In this document: positions 35,568 to 44,783 of the stretch, piece after piece | Layout: each line of letters begins with the position of its first letter | How positions within the stretch are numbered: the stretch's first letter is position 1 | Source of the DNA: Microbacterium sp. 67-17 | Lineage (GTDB): Bacteria > Actinomycetota > Actinomycetes > Actinomycetales > Microbacteriaceae | Reading direction: 5' to 3' | NCBI RefSeq assembly: GCF_001898325.1 | Contig: NZ_MKTR01000020.1 | Coordinates: forward strand, 36,153 to 100,152 | DNA length: 64,000 nucleotides | Translations under genes and position numbers: made by a program | The notes under the pieces: generated by a model | Told to the model about the DNA's origin: nothing | What the model saw: only the letters and a program-made list of their open reading frames with translations | Databases searched by the model: none

Positions 35568-36388
35568 TCGTCTCGACGACCGAGAAGTGGCTCGGACGCG
35601 CCCTTCTGATCTTCATGATGCTCGTGACCATCGTCCCGTTCATCAGCCTGTTCATCACCGCCCTACACGAGCCTGGGACCTATCCGAGCGGACTGAGCCT
35701 GCCCGAAGAACCGCACTGGGAGAACTTCCTTCTGGCCTTCAACGCAGCGAACATGCCGGCGCTGCTGTGGTCGAGCATCCTGATCGAGCTGGGAGTCGTT
35801 CCCGTCGCGATCATCATCGCCACCCTCGCGGGATTCGCGCTGGGTCACCTGCGACCTGTCGGCGGACGAATCGTGTTCATCGTGTTCCTGCTGGGTCTGA
35901 CGCTCCCCTTTGAAGGCATCATCGTCCCGCTGTACTACCAGATCCGCGACATGGGGCTGCTCAACACCCGATGGGCCATCATCCTGCCCCTCATCGGCCT
36001 GTTCATGCCGTTCGCCGTGACCTGGATGCGTGCGCACTTCGTGAACATGCCGCAGGATCTCTCGGAGGCAGCGCGCATGGACGGCGCGAACACCTGGCAG
36101 CTGTTCTGGCGTATCCATGTCCCCCTCTCGATGCCAGCGATCTCGTCGCTCGCGATCCTGCTGTTCCTGTGGACCTGGAACCAGTTCCTGCTGGCGATCG
36201 TGCTGGTCGATGACCCGCTCAAGCGGACGATGGCCGGAGCACTCGGGGCCTTCCAGGGCCAGTGGGGAACCGACATCCCGCTGCTGTGTGCCGGGTCGCT
36301 GCTGATCCTCACCCCGACACTGATCGTGTTCCTGATCTTCCAGCGCCAGTTCGTCGCTGCGCTGCTGCAGGGCTCGGTGAAGGGATGA
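35564..36388 (+). CDS. ABC sugar transporter permease (MalG-like), cluster 1
   Basis: 274 residues from the ATG at 35564 that overlaps the previous stop. Six membrane helices; the EAA loop is SEAARMDGANTWQLFWRIHVPLS. Together with the MalF-like partner it forms the channel for the sugar delivered by the lipoprotein. Its stop overlaps the esterase start by 4 bases, showing that transport and ester cleavage are made together. Confidence 0.94.
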   Translation: MIVSTTEKWLGRALLIFMMLVTIVPFISLFITALHEPGTYPSGLSLPEEPHWENFLLAFNAANMPALLWSSILIELGVVPVAIIIATLAGFALGHLRPVGGRIVFIVFLLGLTLPFEGIIVPLYYQIRDMGLLNTRWAIILPLIGLFMPFAVTWMRAHFVNMPQDLSEAARMDGANTWQLFWRIHVPLSMPAISSLAILLFLWTWNQFLLAIVLVDDPLKRTMAGALGAFQGQWGTDIPLLCAGSLLILTPTLIVFLIFQRQFVAALLQGSVKG

Positions 36389-37344
36389 CCGTGCGAACTC
36401 CCCCACCCATCGATCCGGAGCTCCAACGGGTGCTGGCGTCGACGCCGGATGTCGTTACCACTTTGAGCGCTGAGGAGATCCCCGACCTGCGCCTGCGCAG
36501 TGTGCAGCCAACGCTCGACGAACTGACCCTGTCAGGAGAGTTCGAGCTGTCGCACCACCGAGCGCCCCGCGGCGACGGTTCGGAGATCGACCTGGTGCTG
36601 CTGCGTCCGGCGCTGCGCGAGGGCGCGGTTCCCGTGCTCTTCCATGTGCACGGGGGCGGGCTTGTCGTCGGCAACGCCTACGACGAACTCCCCGCGTTGA
36701 CGCGCTTTGCCAAACGCGTCGGTGTGGCGATCATGGCGGTGGAGTACCGTCTCGCGCCCGAACATCCCTACCCGGCCGCCATCGACGATGTGTACGCGGG
36801 CCTGACATGGACCGCCGACCACGCTGCGCAGCTCGGATTGGACCGTGAGCGCATCGTGCTGCACGGAGTCAGCGCCGGCGGCGGGCTTGCTGCCGCGGCC
36901 GCGCTGCGCGCTCGCGACCGGCGGGAACCTTCGGTGTTCGCGCAGATGCTCCTGTGCCCGATGCTCGACGCTCGCAACGACTCCGTCTCGGCGCAGCAGA
37001 TGACCGGGATCGGGGCGTGGGACCGAACCGCCAACGAGACCGCGTGGACTGCCTACCTCGGCCCCAACCGGGACGCTCCCCCGGCGGATGCCTCCCCCGC
37101 TGCGGCAGCCGACCTGTCAAACCTTGCGCCGGCGTTCATCGATGTCGGTTCGGCCGAGACCTTTCGCGACGAAGACATCGCCTACGCACAACAGATCTGG
37201 CTTGCCGGTGGTGAAGCGGAACTCCACGTCTGGCAGGGCGGCGTGCATGGCTTCCATGCCCTCGCTCCGGATGCTGCCATCGCCCACGACGCGCAAGAAG
37301 CTCGCGCCCAGTGGCTGACGAGAATGCTCAGGCGCGAGCCTTGA
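36385..37344 (+). CDS. alpha/beta-hydrolase / esterase of the hormone-sensitive-lipase family
   Basis: 319 residues from the ATG at 36385. The oxyanion motif HVHGGGLVVGN, nucleophile elbow HGVSAGGG (residues ~155-162) and a late GVHGFH histidine define family IV (HSL) esterases. There is no signal peptide, so it acts in the cytoplasm. As the last gene of the transporter operon it may remove acetyl or other short acyl groups from imported sugars; this is inferred from context. Its 3' end overlaps the convergent acetyltransferase gene by 17 bases. Confidence 0.88.
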   Translation: MTVRTPPPIDPELQRVLASTPDVVTTLSAEEIPDLRLRSVQPTLDELTLSGEFELSHHRAPRGDGSEIDLVLLRPALREGAVPVLFHVHGGGLVVGNAYDELPALTRFAKRVGVAIMAVEYRLAPEHPYPAAIDDVYAGLTWTADHAAQLGLDRERIVLHGVSAGGGLAAAAALRARDRREPSVFAQMLLCPMLDARNDSVSAQQMTGIGAWDRTANETAWTAYLGPNRDAPPADASPAAAADLSNLAPAFIDVGSAETFRDEDIAYAQQIWLAGGEAELHVWQGGVHGFHALAPDAAIAHDAQEARAQWLTRMLRREP

Positions 37345-37621
37345 GGATGCCGGCATGCTCGGGATGCCGCTCGAACCATTCGGCGACGTACCAGCACACC
37401 GGGATGACCTCGCGGTCGCCGCGCTCCTCCAGCTCCGCTACGGCGCGCGCAACGATCTCGGCCGCGTAGCCCTTGCCCCGGAAGGGTGGTGGCGTGAACG
37501 CCCGGGTGAGGGCGACGGAGCGGCCGTCGTCGTTGTAGTCGAGCGCGCTGACCAGATCGTCACCCACGTGCAGGGTGTACCGGGAGGCATCCTTCTGGTC
37601 GGCGAACCGCGTCTCGCTCAT
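37328..37621 (-). CDS. GNAT-fold N-acetyltransferase (YjdJ/GCN5-related, short)
   Basis: 97 residues from the ATG at 37621. This is the compact acetyltransferase family with FTPPPFRGKGYAAEIVARAVAE, the acetyl-CoA pyrophosphate loop (RGKGYA), and a C-terminal PVCWYVAEWFERHPEH. These one-domain proteins are abundant in bacteria and mostly uncharacterised. It lies between two sugar operons but has no obvious metabolic link to them. Confidence 0.88.
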   Translation of the reverse strand: MSETRFADQKDASRYTLHVGDDLVSALDYNDDGRSVALTRAFTPPPFRGKGYAAEIVARAVAELEERGDREVIPVCWYVAEWFERHPEHAGILKARA

Positions 37622-37686
37622 GCCTCCAGCGTACGCTCGCGCAGAAGGCGCGGCGTCGGTGTTGCACCGGATGACGCAGCCGCTCG

Positions 37687-39135
37687 CTAGGCGGGGATCC
37701 GGTGCGTTGCGACCAACTCCTGGTACCACCTGCCGCTGTCTTTCACGGTGCGATCGAGGGTGTCGAAGTCGACACGCACGATGCCGAACCGCTTGGCGTA
37801 CCCGTAGCCCCACTCGAAGTTGTCGAGCAGCGACCAGACGAAGTACCCGCGCAGATCCACGCCACGGGCCATCGCGCGGTGGGCCGCGGTGAAGTGGCGC
37901 CGCAGGTAGTCCAGCCGCTCCGGATCCGGGACCGAACCGTCCTCGGCCACGACGTCGTCGAAGGCCGCGCCGTTCTCAGTGACCATGAGCGCCTGCTGTG
38001 GGAACTGCTCGCGCAGCGACACAAGGAGCTCCTCGAGCCCCTCGGGGGCGATGTTCCAGCCCATGGCCGTGTACGGGCCGGGCTGCTCCACGAACTCGAC
38101 GAGCTTGTCGCTGCCGGGCCACGCGGTACCACCCTCGGCGCCCTTGTGACCGTCGTTCTGCTGCTTCGGCGAGACGCCGTCCCACATGCGCACTGTCGCG
38201 GTCGAGTAGTAGTTGACGCCGAGCACGTCGATCGGCTGATGGATGTCGGCAAGGTCCCCGTCCTGCACGAACGACCAGTCGGTCACTGACGCCGTGTCTT
38301 CCAGCAGGTCGGCCGGGTACTCCCCGCGCAGCATGGGCCCCGTGAAGGCGCGGTTCGCGAGGGCATCGATGCGGCGCATGGCTTCGGCGGCCCCGTCGCC
38401 CTGACCGCGCAGCACGTGGAAGTTCAGCGTGACCGAGTACTGCGGGTTGCCGGTCGAGGTCGCCCGCAGCGCCTGCACGGCTCGCCCATGCGCGAGGTTG
38501 AGGTGATGCACTGCCGCGAGCGCAGCTGCCGGCTCATGGCGACCCGGGGCGTGGCCGCCCTGGCCGTAACCGAGGTAGGCCGAGCACCACGGCTCGTTCA
38601 GCGTCGTCCAGGTGTGGACTCGATCACCGAATGCCGCGCCCACGATCCGCGCGTAGTCCTCGAACGCATCGACTGTTGCGCGGTTCGCCCAGCCCCCGGC
38701 ATCCTCGAGCGGCTGCGGCAGATCCCAGTGATAGAGCGTCGCCACCGGCTTGATGCCTCGGGCGAGCAGACCGTCGATCAGTCGCGAATAGAAGTCGAGG
38801 CCTGCCTGGTTCACCGTGCCCCGGCCCGCCGGCACGATGCGGGGCCACGCGATCGAGAACCGGTACGCATCCAGCCCCAGCTCAGCCATCAGGTCGAGGT
38901 CACTCTCCCACCGGTGGTAGTGGTCACACGCCACATCCCCGGTGTCACCGTTCCACACCTTGCCCGGCGTCTTGCTGAACGTGTCCCAGATGGATGGGCC
39001 ACGTCCGTCCTCGTCGAACGCACCCTCCACCTGGTAGGACGCGGTGGCGGAGCCGAAGGTGAAGCCCTCGGGAAAGACCAGGCCGGAATCGCGGTAGTCA
39101 GGAGATCCGGTCATTGCTCGCTCACTCTCGATCAT
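37687..39135 (-). CDS. GH1 beta-glucosidase
   Basis: 482 residues from the ATG at 39135, which overlaps the GH31 stop (ATGA); an ATG at 39114 preceded by GAGAGTGAG is equally possible. The family 1 pattern is clear: [18 protein letters not shown] near the N-terminus, acid/base Glu in TLNEPW (residue 181) and nucleophile Glu in MVTENGA (residue 387). It has no signal peptide, so it acts on imported di- and oligosaccharides. Last gene of the alpha-xylosidase operon; together they could strip xyloglucan fragments to glucose and xylose. Confidence 0.94.
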   Translation of the reverse strand: MIESERAMTGSPDYRDSGLVFPEGFTFGSATASYQVEGAFDEDGRGPSIWDTFSKTPGKVWNGDTGDVACDHYHRWESDLDLMAELGLDAYRFSIAWPRIVPAGRGTVNQAGLDFYSRLIDGLLARGIKPVATLYHWDLPQPLEDAGGWANRATVDAFEDYARIVGAAFGDRVHTWTTLNEPWCSAYLGYGQGGHAPGRHEPAAALAAVHHLNLAHGRAVQALRATSTGNPQYSVTLNFHVLRGQGDGAAEAMRRIDALANRAFTGPMLRGEYPADLLEDTASVTDWSFVQDGDLADIHQPIDVLGVNYYSTATVRMWDGVSPKQQNDGHKGAEGGTAWPGSDKLVEFVEQPGPYTAMGWNIAPEGLEELLVSLREQFPQQALMVTENGAAFDDVVAEDGSVPDPERLDYLRRHFTAAHRAMARGVDLRGYFVWSLLDNFEWGYGYAKRFGIVRVDFDTLDRTVKDSGRWYQELVATHRIPA

Positions 39136-41372
39136 TCGCCTTCGGTCACCGCGGCGCGGTCGACCTCGAACGTCTCGACCCGCCCGTCGGGGGTGGTCAC
39201 CGTGACGCTAGCAACGCCCTCTCCCCCCGGGAAGACACGAAGCGCGAGTCCGTCGAGATAGTCGTAGTCGGGCCTGTCATCGCGCGCACCCCAGGACAGG
39301 ACTGCGCCGGGGCGCACGTACAGTGGCACACTGTCGAACCCGTGGACCTCGGTGCGCCATCCGCCACCCTCGACGCGCTCACCCGTCAACAGGTGGGTCC
39401 AGGCGCCGGGCGGGAGATAGAAGGTCACCTCGCCGGAAGCCGTGAACACCGGAGCAACCAGGATGTCTGGGCCCAGCATGTACTGGCGGTCGAGGTACTC
39501 GACGGCGGGATCACCGGGGAAGGCCAGCGCCATGGGCCGCATGACCGGCGTTCCGGTGGATGCCGCATCCTGTCCCGCCTGGAAGAGATACGGCATGAGG
39601 CGCATCTTCAGCCGCGTGAACAAGCGTGTCACGTCGACGGCTTCCTCGTCGAAGGCCCACGGCACCCGGTAGGACTCCGAGCCGTGGAAGCGGGAGTGGG
39701 AGCTGAGGAGACCGAACGCCGTCCAGCGCTTGAAGACCGCCGGGTCGGGGGTGCCCTCGAACCCGCCGATGTCGTGACTCCAGAAGGCGAAGCCGCTCAT
39801 CGCGAGCGAGAGACCACCGCGAAGCGTCTCTGCCATCGACGTGAACGTCGAGGTCGAATCGCCTCCCCAGTGCACCGGCATGGTCTGACCCCCGGTGGTC
39901 GCCGACCGCGCGAACAGCACGGCGTCCCCCGCGCCGCGAGCCTCCACCAAGACCTCGTATACGGCCTCGTTGTAGAGCTGCGTGTAGAGGTTGTGCATCC
40001 GCTCAGGGTCGGAGCCGTCGAAATAGTCCACGCCCAGGGGGATGCGCTCGCCGAAGTCGGTCTTGAAGGCATCCACCCCCTGATCGACCAGGCGCCGGAG
40101 TTTGCCCTGGAACCACGCTTTCGCGTCGGGGTTCGTGAAGTCCACGAGCGCCATGCCCGCCTGCCACAGGTCCCACTGCCACACCGAGCCGTCGGGCCGG
40201 GTGACGAGGTATCCCTGCTCGGCAGCCTCGGCGAACAGCGGCGAGCGCTGCGCGATGTAGGGGTTGATCCAGACGCAGACGCGAAGGTCCTTGGCATGGA
40301 GTCGCTCGAGCATGCCGTCGGGGTCGGGGAACACCCGCGGATCCCACTCGAAGTCGCACCAGTTGAACTCGCGCATCCAGAAGCAGTCGAAGTGGAACAC
40401 CGACACGGGCAGCTCGCGGCGCGCCATTTCGTCGATGAATCCCGTCACCGTCTTCTCGTCGTAGTCGGTGGTGAACGACGTAGAGAGCCACAGCCCGTAC
40501 GACCAGGCCGGCACCCGCGCAGGGCGGCCTGTCAGTGCCGTGTACCGCTCGATCACCTCAGCGGGCGTGGGACCTGCGATGACGAAGTACTCCAGCACCT
40601 CGCCGGGCACCGAGAACTGCACGCGCTCGACGGCCTCCGAACCCACCTCGAACGACACATGGCCGGGGTCGTTGACGAGCACCCCGTACCCGCGGTTGGA
40701 GAGATAGAACGGCACGTTCTTGTAGGCCTGCTCGCTCGAGGTTCCCCCGTCGGCGTTCCAGATCTCGACGCTCTGGCCGTTCTTGACGAGCGGACCGAAC
40801 CGCTCGCCGAGGCCATAGATGAGCTCACCGACACCGAGGTCCAGCTGCTCGTGGACGTAGGCATCGGATGCCGGTGCGGCAAGCCCGGTGCGCGCGTTGC
40901 CCGCGACGCCGTGGCTGACATCGGCATCCGGGCTCAGTCGGATATAGCCGGCCGACTTGTGCCCGCTGGCGGTGACGGTCTTCCCGTCGAGCTCGAAGAC
41001 GAGCGACCAGGGCGCGCCGTGGGTGACGCGGGCGGTGAGAGAACCGGAAGAGAGGATGCCGTCGGCATCCGTCACCCTCGCCTGACCCGCTCCAGCTACG
41101 GCGCCGGGCAGAGCGAATCCGCCGTGCCAGAGCCCACCCTCGTGGTGCGTGATCCGCACGCGGATGACACCCGCAAGCGGCGAGCTGAGCGTGACAGTCA
41201 GGGCCGGCCGGTTCAACACGTCCCCGCGCTTGGTGATCCGCGCGGTCGGAGCGGTGATCTGCAGCGCCGCACCATCGGCGGGATGCGCGGTCTCCCAGAT
41301 GTCATACGCTTCCTGCGCGTACAGGGCAGTGACGCCGGGGCGTATCTGCCAGAACCCGTCGGTGAATCTCAT
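39132..41372 (-). CDS. GH31 alpha-xylosidase (YicI-like)
   Basis: 746 residues from the ATG at 41372, near the ~770 of YicI. The catalytic (beta/alpha)8 barrel carries the nucleophile Asp in [10 protein letters not shown] (residue 439) and the acid/base Asp in [10 protein letters not shown] (residue 505). [18 protein letters not shown], with KTDFGERIP, is the alpha-xylosidase rather than alpha-glucosidase version. It is intracellular. Its start overlaps the permease stop by one base (TAATG) and its stop overlaps GH1. It removes non-reducing-end alpha-xylose, as in isoprimeverose or xyloglucan oligosaccharides. Confidence 0.93.
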   Translation of the reverse strand: MRFTDGFWQIRPGVTALYAQEAYDIWETAHPADGAALQITAPTARITKRGDVLNRPALTVTLSSPLAGVIRVRITHHEGGLWHGGFALPGAVAGAGQARVTDADGILSSGSLTARVTHGAPWSLVFELDGKTVTASGHKSAGYIRLSPDADVSHGVAGNARTGLAAPASDAYVHEQLDLGVGELIYGLGERFGPLVKNGQSVEIWNADGGTSSEQAYKNVPFYLSNRGYGVLVNDPGHVSFEVGSEAVERVQFSVPGEVLEYFVIAGPTPAEVIERYTALTGRPARVPAWSYGLWLSTSFTTDYDEKTVTGFIDEMARRELPVSVFHFDCFWMREFNWCDFEWDPRVFPDPDGMLERLHAKDLRVCVWINPYIAQRSPLFAEAAEQGYLVTRPDGSVWQWDLWQAGMALVDFTNPDAKAWFQGKLRRLVDQGVDAFKTDFGERIPLGVDYFDGSDPERMHNLYTQLYNEAVYEVLVEARGAGDAVLFARSATTGGQTMPVHWGGDSTSTFTSMAETLRGGLSLAMSGFAFWSHDIGGFEGTPDPAVFKRWTAFGLLSSHSRFHGSESYRVPWAFDEEAVDVTRLFTRLKMRLMPYLFQAGQDAASTGTPVMRPMALAFPGDPAVEYLDRQYMLGPDILVAPVFTASGEVTFYLPPGAWTHLLTGERVEGGGWRTEVHGFDSVPLYVRPGAVLSWGARDDRPDYDYLDGLALRVFPGGEGVASVTVTTPDGRVETFEVDRAAVTEGE

Positions 41373-42271
41373 TACTTGACTGCTCCTGCCGTGATGCCGC
41401 GAGTGAGGGTGCGCTGGAAGATGAGGAAGAAGAGGAGTGTCGGAACGATGCCCAGCAGCGCCGACGCACTCGTGGTGGTGACATCCATGAGCCGGTCGCC
41501 CTGCAGCACGCTGATCGCTACCGGCACCGTCTGCGTCGCGTTGGACACCAGGAACGTCAGCGGGATCAGGAACTCGTTCCAGGTCCAGATGAAGAAGAAG
41601 ATGAGCAGCACCGAGAGGGTCGGCCTGCTGATCGGGAACACGACCCGCCAGAGGATCTGCCAGCGGGTGGCGCCGTCCATGGCCGCAGCCTCGAGCACTT
41701 CCTTCGGGAAGGTGCCGTAGACGGATGCCAGCAGGTACGTCCCGAACGCAGCCTGGATGACGGTGAAGATGATGATCACCGACCAGACGGTGTTGTAGAG
41801 CCCGACACCCTTGGCCATGTAGTACAGCGGGTAGAGCAGCGCCTCCTGCGGGAGCAGGTTCGCGAGGAGGAACAGCAGCACGATCCAGCTGCGCCCGCGA
41901 ATGCGTCCGATGCCGATAGCGAAGGCGTTCAGCACCGAGATCAGGACGGCGAGCACCGCGACGGTGCCCGAGATGAAAAACGAGTTCCAGAGCTTCTCGG
42001 GGAAGTTCACGCGCTCCCAGAACGCCACGAGACCGTCGATGTAGAACTGGGTGGGAATCGACAGCGGGCCCGAGTTGGAGTACTCGGCTGGCGATTTGAA
42101 CGAGTTGACGATGATCAGGTAGAACGGCGCGACCACCAGGATGGCACCGACCACGACGAACGCGACCATCAACCAGTCGATCCCCCGCGGCTTGTTCATC
42201 CCGCCGCGGCGGCGACCCGGGGTCTTCTCTTGCCGGGTCGTCCCGGTGGATGTCGCTGTCACGGTCGCCAT
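41372..42271 (-). CDS. ABC sugar transporter permease (MalG-like), cluster 2
   Basis: 299 residues from the ATG at 42271. A ~30-residue basic N-terminus precedes six membrane helices. The EAA loop LEAAAMDGATRWQILWRVVFPIS is at about residues 205-227. The start codon overlaps the stop of the partner permease, and the stop overlaps the xylosidase start, so the operon is translated as a coupled unit. Confidence 0.94.
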   Translation of the reverse strand: MATVTATSTGTTRQEKTPGRRRGGMNKPRGIDWLMVAFVVVGAILVVAPFYLIIVNSFKSPAEYSNSGPLSIPTQFYIDGLVAFWERVNFPEKLWNSFFISGTVAVLAVLISVLNAFAIGIGRIRGRSWIVLLFLLANLLPQEALLYPLYYMAKGVGLYNTVWSVIIIFTVIQAAFGTYLLASVYGTFPKEVLEAAAMDGATRWQILWRVVFPISRPTLSVLLIFFFIWTWNEFLIPLTFLVSNATQTVPVAISVLQGDRLMDVTTTSASALLGIVPTLLFFLIFQRTLTRGITAGAVK

Positions 42272-43248
42272 CACAGCCCCGCCCTTTCCTTGCGCTCCGA
42301 CGCGTTCTGCGCGCGGATGAAGATGACGGCGATGACGCCGATGACGAGTGTGAGTGCGGTGGCGATCGTCGCACCGTAGCCGACCTGCTGCGCCTGGAAG
42401 AACTCGGTGTAGGCGTAGTACGCGGGGACGATCGTGGAGGTTCCGGGGCCGCCGCGGGTCAGGACGTAGACCGGGCCGAAGACCTTCAGCGCCGCGATGG
42501 TCGTGGTGAGGGTCACGACATAGATCTCGGGACGGATGATGCTCACCGTGATGGCACGAAAGCGCTGGAACCAGTTGGCTCCGTCCAGTTCGGCAGCCTC
42601 GTACAGCTCGGGGTCGACACGCTGGAGCGCGGCCATGAAGATCACAACGGGATAGCCGATCTGCACCCAGATGAGCACGACCATGATGCTCGGAAGCGCG
42701 GTGTCGGGGCTGCCCAGCCAGTTGTGGGCGAGGAAGCCGAGCCCGATGTTCTCGAGGATCGTGTTGAGCGCGCCGTCCTGAGGCCGCAGGATCCAGCCGA
42801 TGACGATACCGGCCACCGCGACGGGAAGGATCTGCGGGAGGTAGTAGGTAGCGCGCAGGAAGCTCGCGAATCGACCGCCGAATTTGCGGCCGACGAGGTC
42901 GAAGAGCACCGCCGCCAGCACCAGGCCGATGGCGGTGGGGACGATGACCATGGCGACGATCATCCAGATGCTGTTGCCGAACGAGGTCCAGAACTTCTGG
43001 TCCTGCATCAGCGCTACCCAGTTGTCCAGCCCGATCCAGATCGGCGGCTTGATTCCTCGCCACTCGGTGAACGTCAGGTAGAGATTCCATACCAGAGGGA
43101 TGATCACCACGACCGTGAGCAAGACGAGTCCAGGCAGCAGGTAGAGCCAGTAGCCGCCGGTGCCGCGACCGCCGCGCTGCGGGATCAGGGGCTCCTCGGG
43201 TGGGAGTCGCTTGGCCCGGGCGGGCCGGACGAAGGGTACTGCGGTCAT
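42271..43248 (-). CDS. ABC sugar transporter permease (MalF-like), cluster 2
   Basis: 325 residues. A Pro-rich cytoplasmic N-terminus is followed by six membrane segments. EAA loop: YEAAELDGANWFQRFRAITV. It lies 94 bases downstream of the binding-protein gene, from which it is separated by a strong hairpin that may reduce its expression relative to the binding protein. Confidence 0.94.
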   Translation of the reverse strand: MTAVPFVRPARAKRLPPEEPLIPQRGGRGTGGYWLYLLPGLVLLTVVVIIPLVWNLYLTFTEWRGIKPPIWIGLDNWVALMQDQKFWTSFGNSIWMIVAMVIVPTAIGLVLAAVLFDLVGRKFGGRFASFLRATYYLPQILPVAVAGIVIGWILRPQDGALNTILENIGLGFLAHNWLGSPDTALPSIMVVLIWVQIGYPVVIFMAALQRVDPELYEAAELDGANWFQRFRAITVSIIRPEIYVVTLTTTIAALKVFGPVYVLTRGGPGTSTIVPAYYAYTEFFQAQQVGYGATIATALTLVIGVIAVIFIRAQNASERKERAGL

Positions 43249-43302
43249 AGTTCCGATTCCTCGGGTGGATGCGGGGGCCGGGGATCCGGCCGGGGATTGG
43301 AG

Positions 43303-43334
43303 GTGGTGGGGCGGCGCTGCAGCCGCCCCACCAC
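43303..43334 (-). promoter_or_regulatory. intercistronic stem-loop between binding protein and permease
   Basis: Arms 43303-43315 and 43322-43334 (GTGGTGGGGCGGC and its complement) form a perfect 13-bp, very GC-rich stem with a 6-base loop. It lies 8 bases after the binding-protein stop codon. Hairpins here commonly protect the upstream mRNA and partly attenuate downstream genes, giving excess binding protein. Confidence 0.75.
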
Positions 43335-43342
43335 TGCGGGAC

Positions 43343-44659
43343 TTACTCCCAGTACTGCGAGGCGTACGAGTCGTACTCGTCGCCCAGCGAGGTCTGCACC
43401 TGCTCGGGCGTTGCCGTACCGTTGGCCAGCTCCTGCAGGTTCGCGACGATCGCGTCGTAGAAGGTCGGCGTCGGCCAGTCGGGGTAGAAGGCGAGGCCGT
43501 CCTGTTCGTTGATCGCGTTGAACGCCGAGATCAGCTGCAGGCTTGCCTCATCGGTGATGTCTGCCTCGTTCGCGGCGACGGGCAGCCCACCGTTGTTGCC
43601 GATGATCGCCTGGATCTCGGGGCGCATCGTGATGTCGATGAACTTGTAGGCGAGCTCCTTGTTCTTCGCGTTCTCGGGCACGACCCAGAGGTTGCCCGAC
43701 GACCCGAGGCTCAGGTCAGAGCCCGGGAAGGGGAACAGACCGAGCTGGAAGTCGCTGATCTCGCTGAGGAAGCGGCCGTACCACCAGCTGCCCGACACGA
43801 AGATCGGGTACTGCCCGGCGATGAACGCCGTTCCGGCATCCTCGGCCTTCATCCCCGCGACATCCGACGAGATGTAACCGGCGTCGATGTAGTCCTTCAG
43901 GGTCTGAGTCGCGTAGGAGATCTGCTCGCCCTGCCAGTCGACCGGGTTCGCGTAGAGCTGGTAGTCATCGACCCACTGGCGATCGGCCTGGCTCAGCGCG
44001 AGCTGGTACCAGAACTGACCGAGGGGGTACTCGGCGCCGGCCTCGGCAAGCGGCGTGACACCCTGGGCGACAAACGCGTCGAGCACATCGACGAACTCGT
44101 CGTAGGTGGTGGGAACCTCAAGCCCGGCATCCGCGAACATGTCCTCGTTGTAGAAGACCGTCACGAACTCGCCGTAGTTGGGGATGCCGTACCAGGTGTC
44201 GCCGCCCATGACGCCCTCGGGGCTGTACTTGGCCGTCGTCTGCAGCGCCGGTGCAAGAAGGTCACCCCAGCCGTACTCGGCAACGGCGTCGTTGAGGTCG
44301 GTCAGCAGACCCTGGCTGGCCAGGAGGCCTGCGGTCGCGTTGCCCTTGTTGTACTCCATGACATCGGGAGCCTCGTCGGAGTTGAGCACCTGGCTGGCGG
44401 TGGAGCGGATCTGCTCGAAGCCCTTCGCCTCGAACTCAACGGTGACGTCGGGGTTTTCCTCTTTGAAGGTCTCGATCGCGGCGTCCCAGGCCTTGCCCAT
44501 CGCGCTGTCTTCGCCTTCGTAGTGCCAGAGGACGAGGGTGTCGCCACTTTCGGCATCCGAAGAACCGGAGCCGGAGCATCCGGCCAGGGCGAGGGCGGCA
44601 ACGGTCATCGCGCTTGCGGCGACCAGTGCTCGCTGTGTGGTGCGGGTGAAGCGTGCCAT
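43343..44659 (-). CDS. ABC transporter sugar-binding lipoprotein (CUT1 type), cluster 2
   Basis: 438 residues from the ATG at 44659 (AAAGGAG upstream). The signal peptide ends in lipobox LALAGC, with the lipidated Cys near residue 28, followed by a Ser/Gly linker. The family 1 extracellular solute-binding protein fold shows in TLVLWHYEGEDSAMGKAW and TWYGIPNYGEFVTVFYNEDMF. First structural gene of the operon ending in alpha-xylosidase and beta-glucosidase, so a xylose-bearing oligosaccharide is the likely ligand. Confidence 0.92.
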   Translation of the reverse strand: MARFTRTTQRALVAASAMTVAALALAGCSGSGSSDAESGDTLVLWHYEGEDSAMGKAWDAAIETFKEENPDVTVEFEAKGFEQIRSTASQVLNSDEAPDVMEYNKGNATAGLLASQGLLTDLNDAVAEYGWGDLLAPALQTTAKYSPEGVMGGDTWYGIPNYGEFVTVFYNEDMFADAGLEVPTTYDEFVDVLDAFVAQGVTPLAEAGAEYPLGQFWYQLALSQADRQWVDDYQLYANPVDWQGEQISYATQTLKDYIDAGYISSDVAGMKAEDAGTAFIAGQYPIFVSGSWWYGRFLSEISDFQLGLFPFPGSDLSLGSSGNLWVVPENAKNKELAYKFIDITMRPEIQAIIGNNGGLPVAANEADITDEASLQLISAFNAINEQDGLAFYPDWPTPTFYDAIVANLQELANGTATPEQVQTSLGDEYDSYASQYWE

Positions 44660-44735
44660 CGGTGGCACTCCTTTCTTGGTGACCGTCGTCGGTCGGTGGA
44701 TTCGGAGGGGCTGTGTAGTTGTGGAGGGAAAGTCA

Positions 44736-44749
44736 TCGAAGCGCTTCGA
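44736..44749. promoter_or_regulatory. LacI operator upstream of the alpha-xylosidase operon
   Basis: TCGAAGCGCTTCGA is a perfect 14-bp palindrome with a central GC, 77 bases before the binding-protein start and after the regulator gene. The same core CGAAGCGCTTCG recurs in front of the regulator itself (45876-45887), which makes it the likely binding site of this LacI protein. Confidence 0.8.
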
Positions 44750-44783
44750 CAATGGACATGCGAGATCGCTTCTCGGTGGGGAG

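Noticed and set aside
39114..41720. 868-codon plus-strand open frame opposite the GH31 gene
   Set aside because: Antisense shadow of a well-supported glycosidase; His/Arg/Glu-rich low-complexity composition and no motif.
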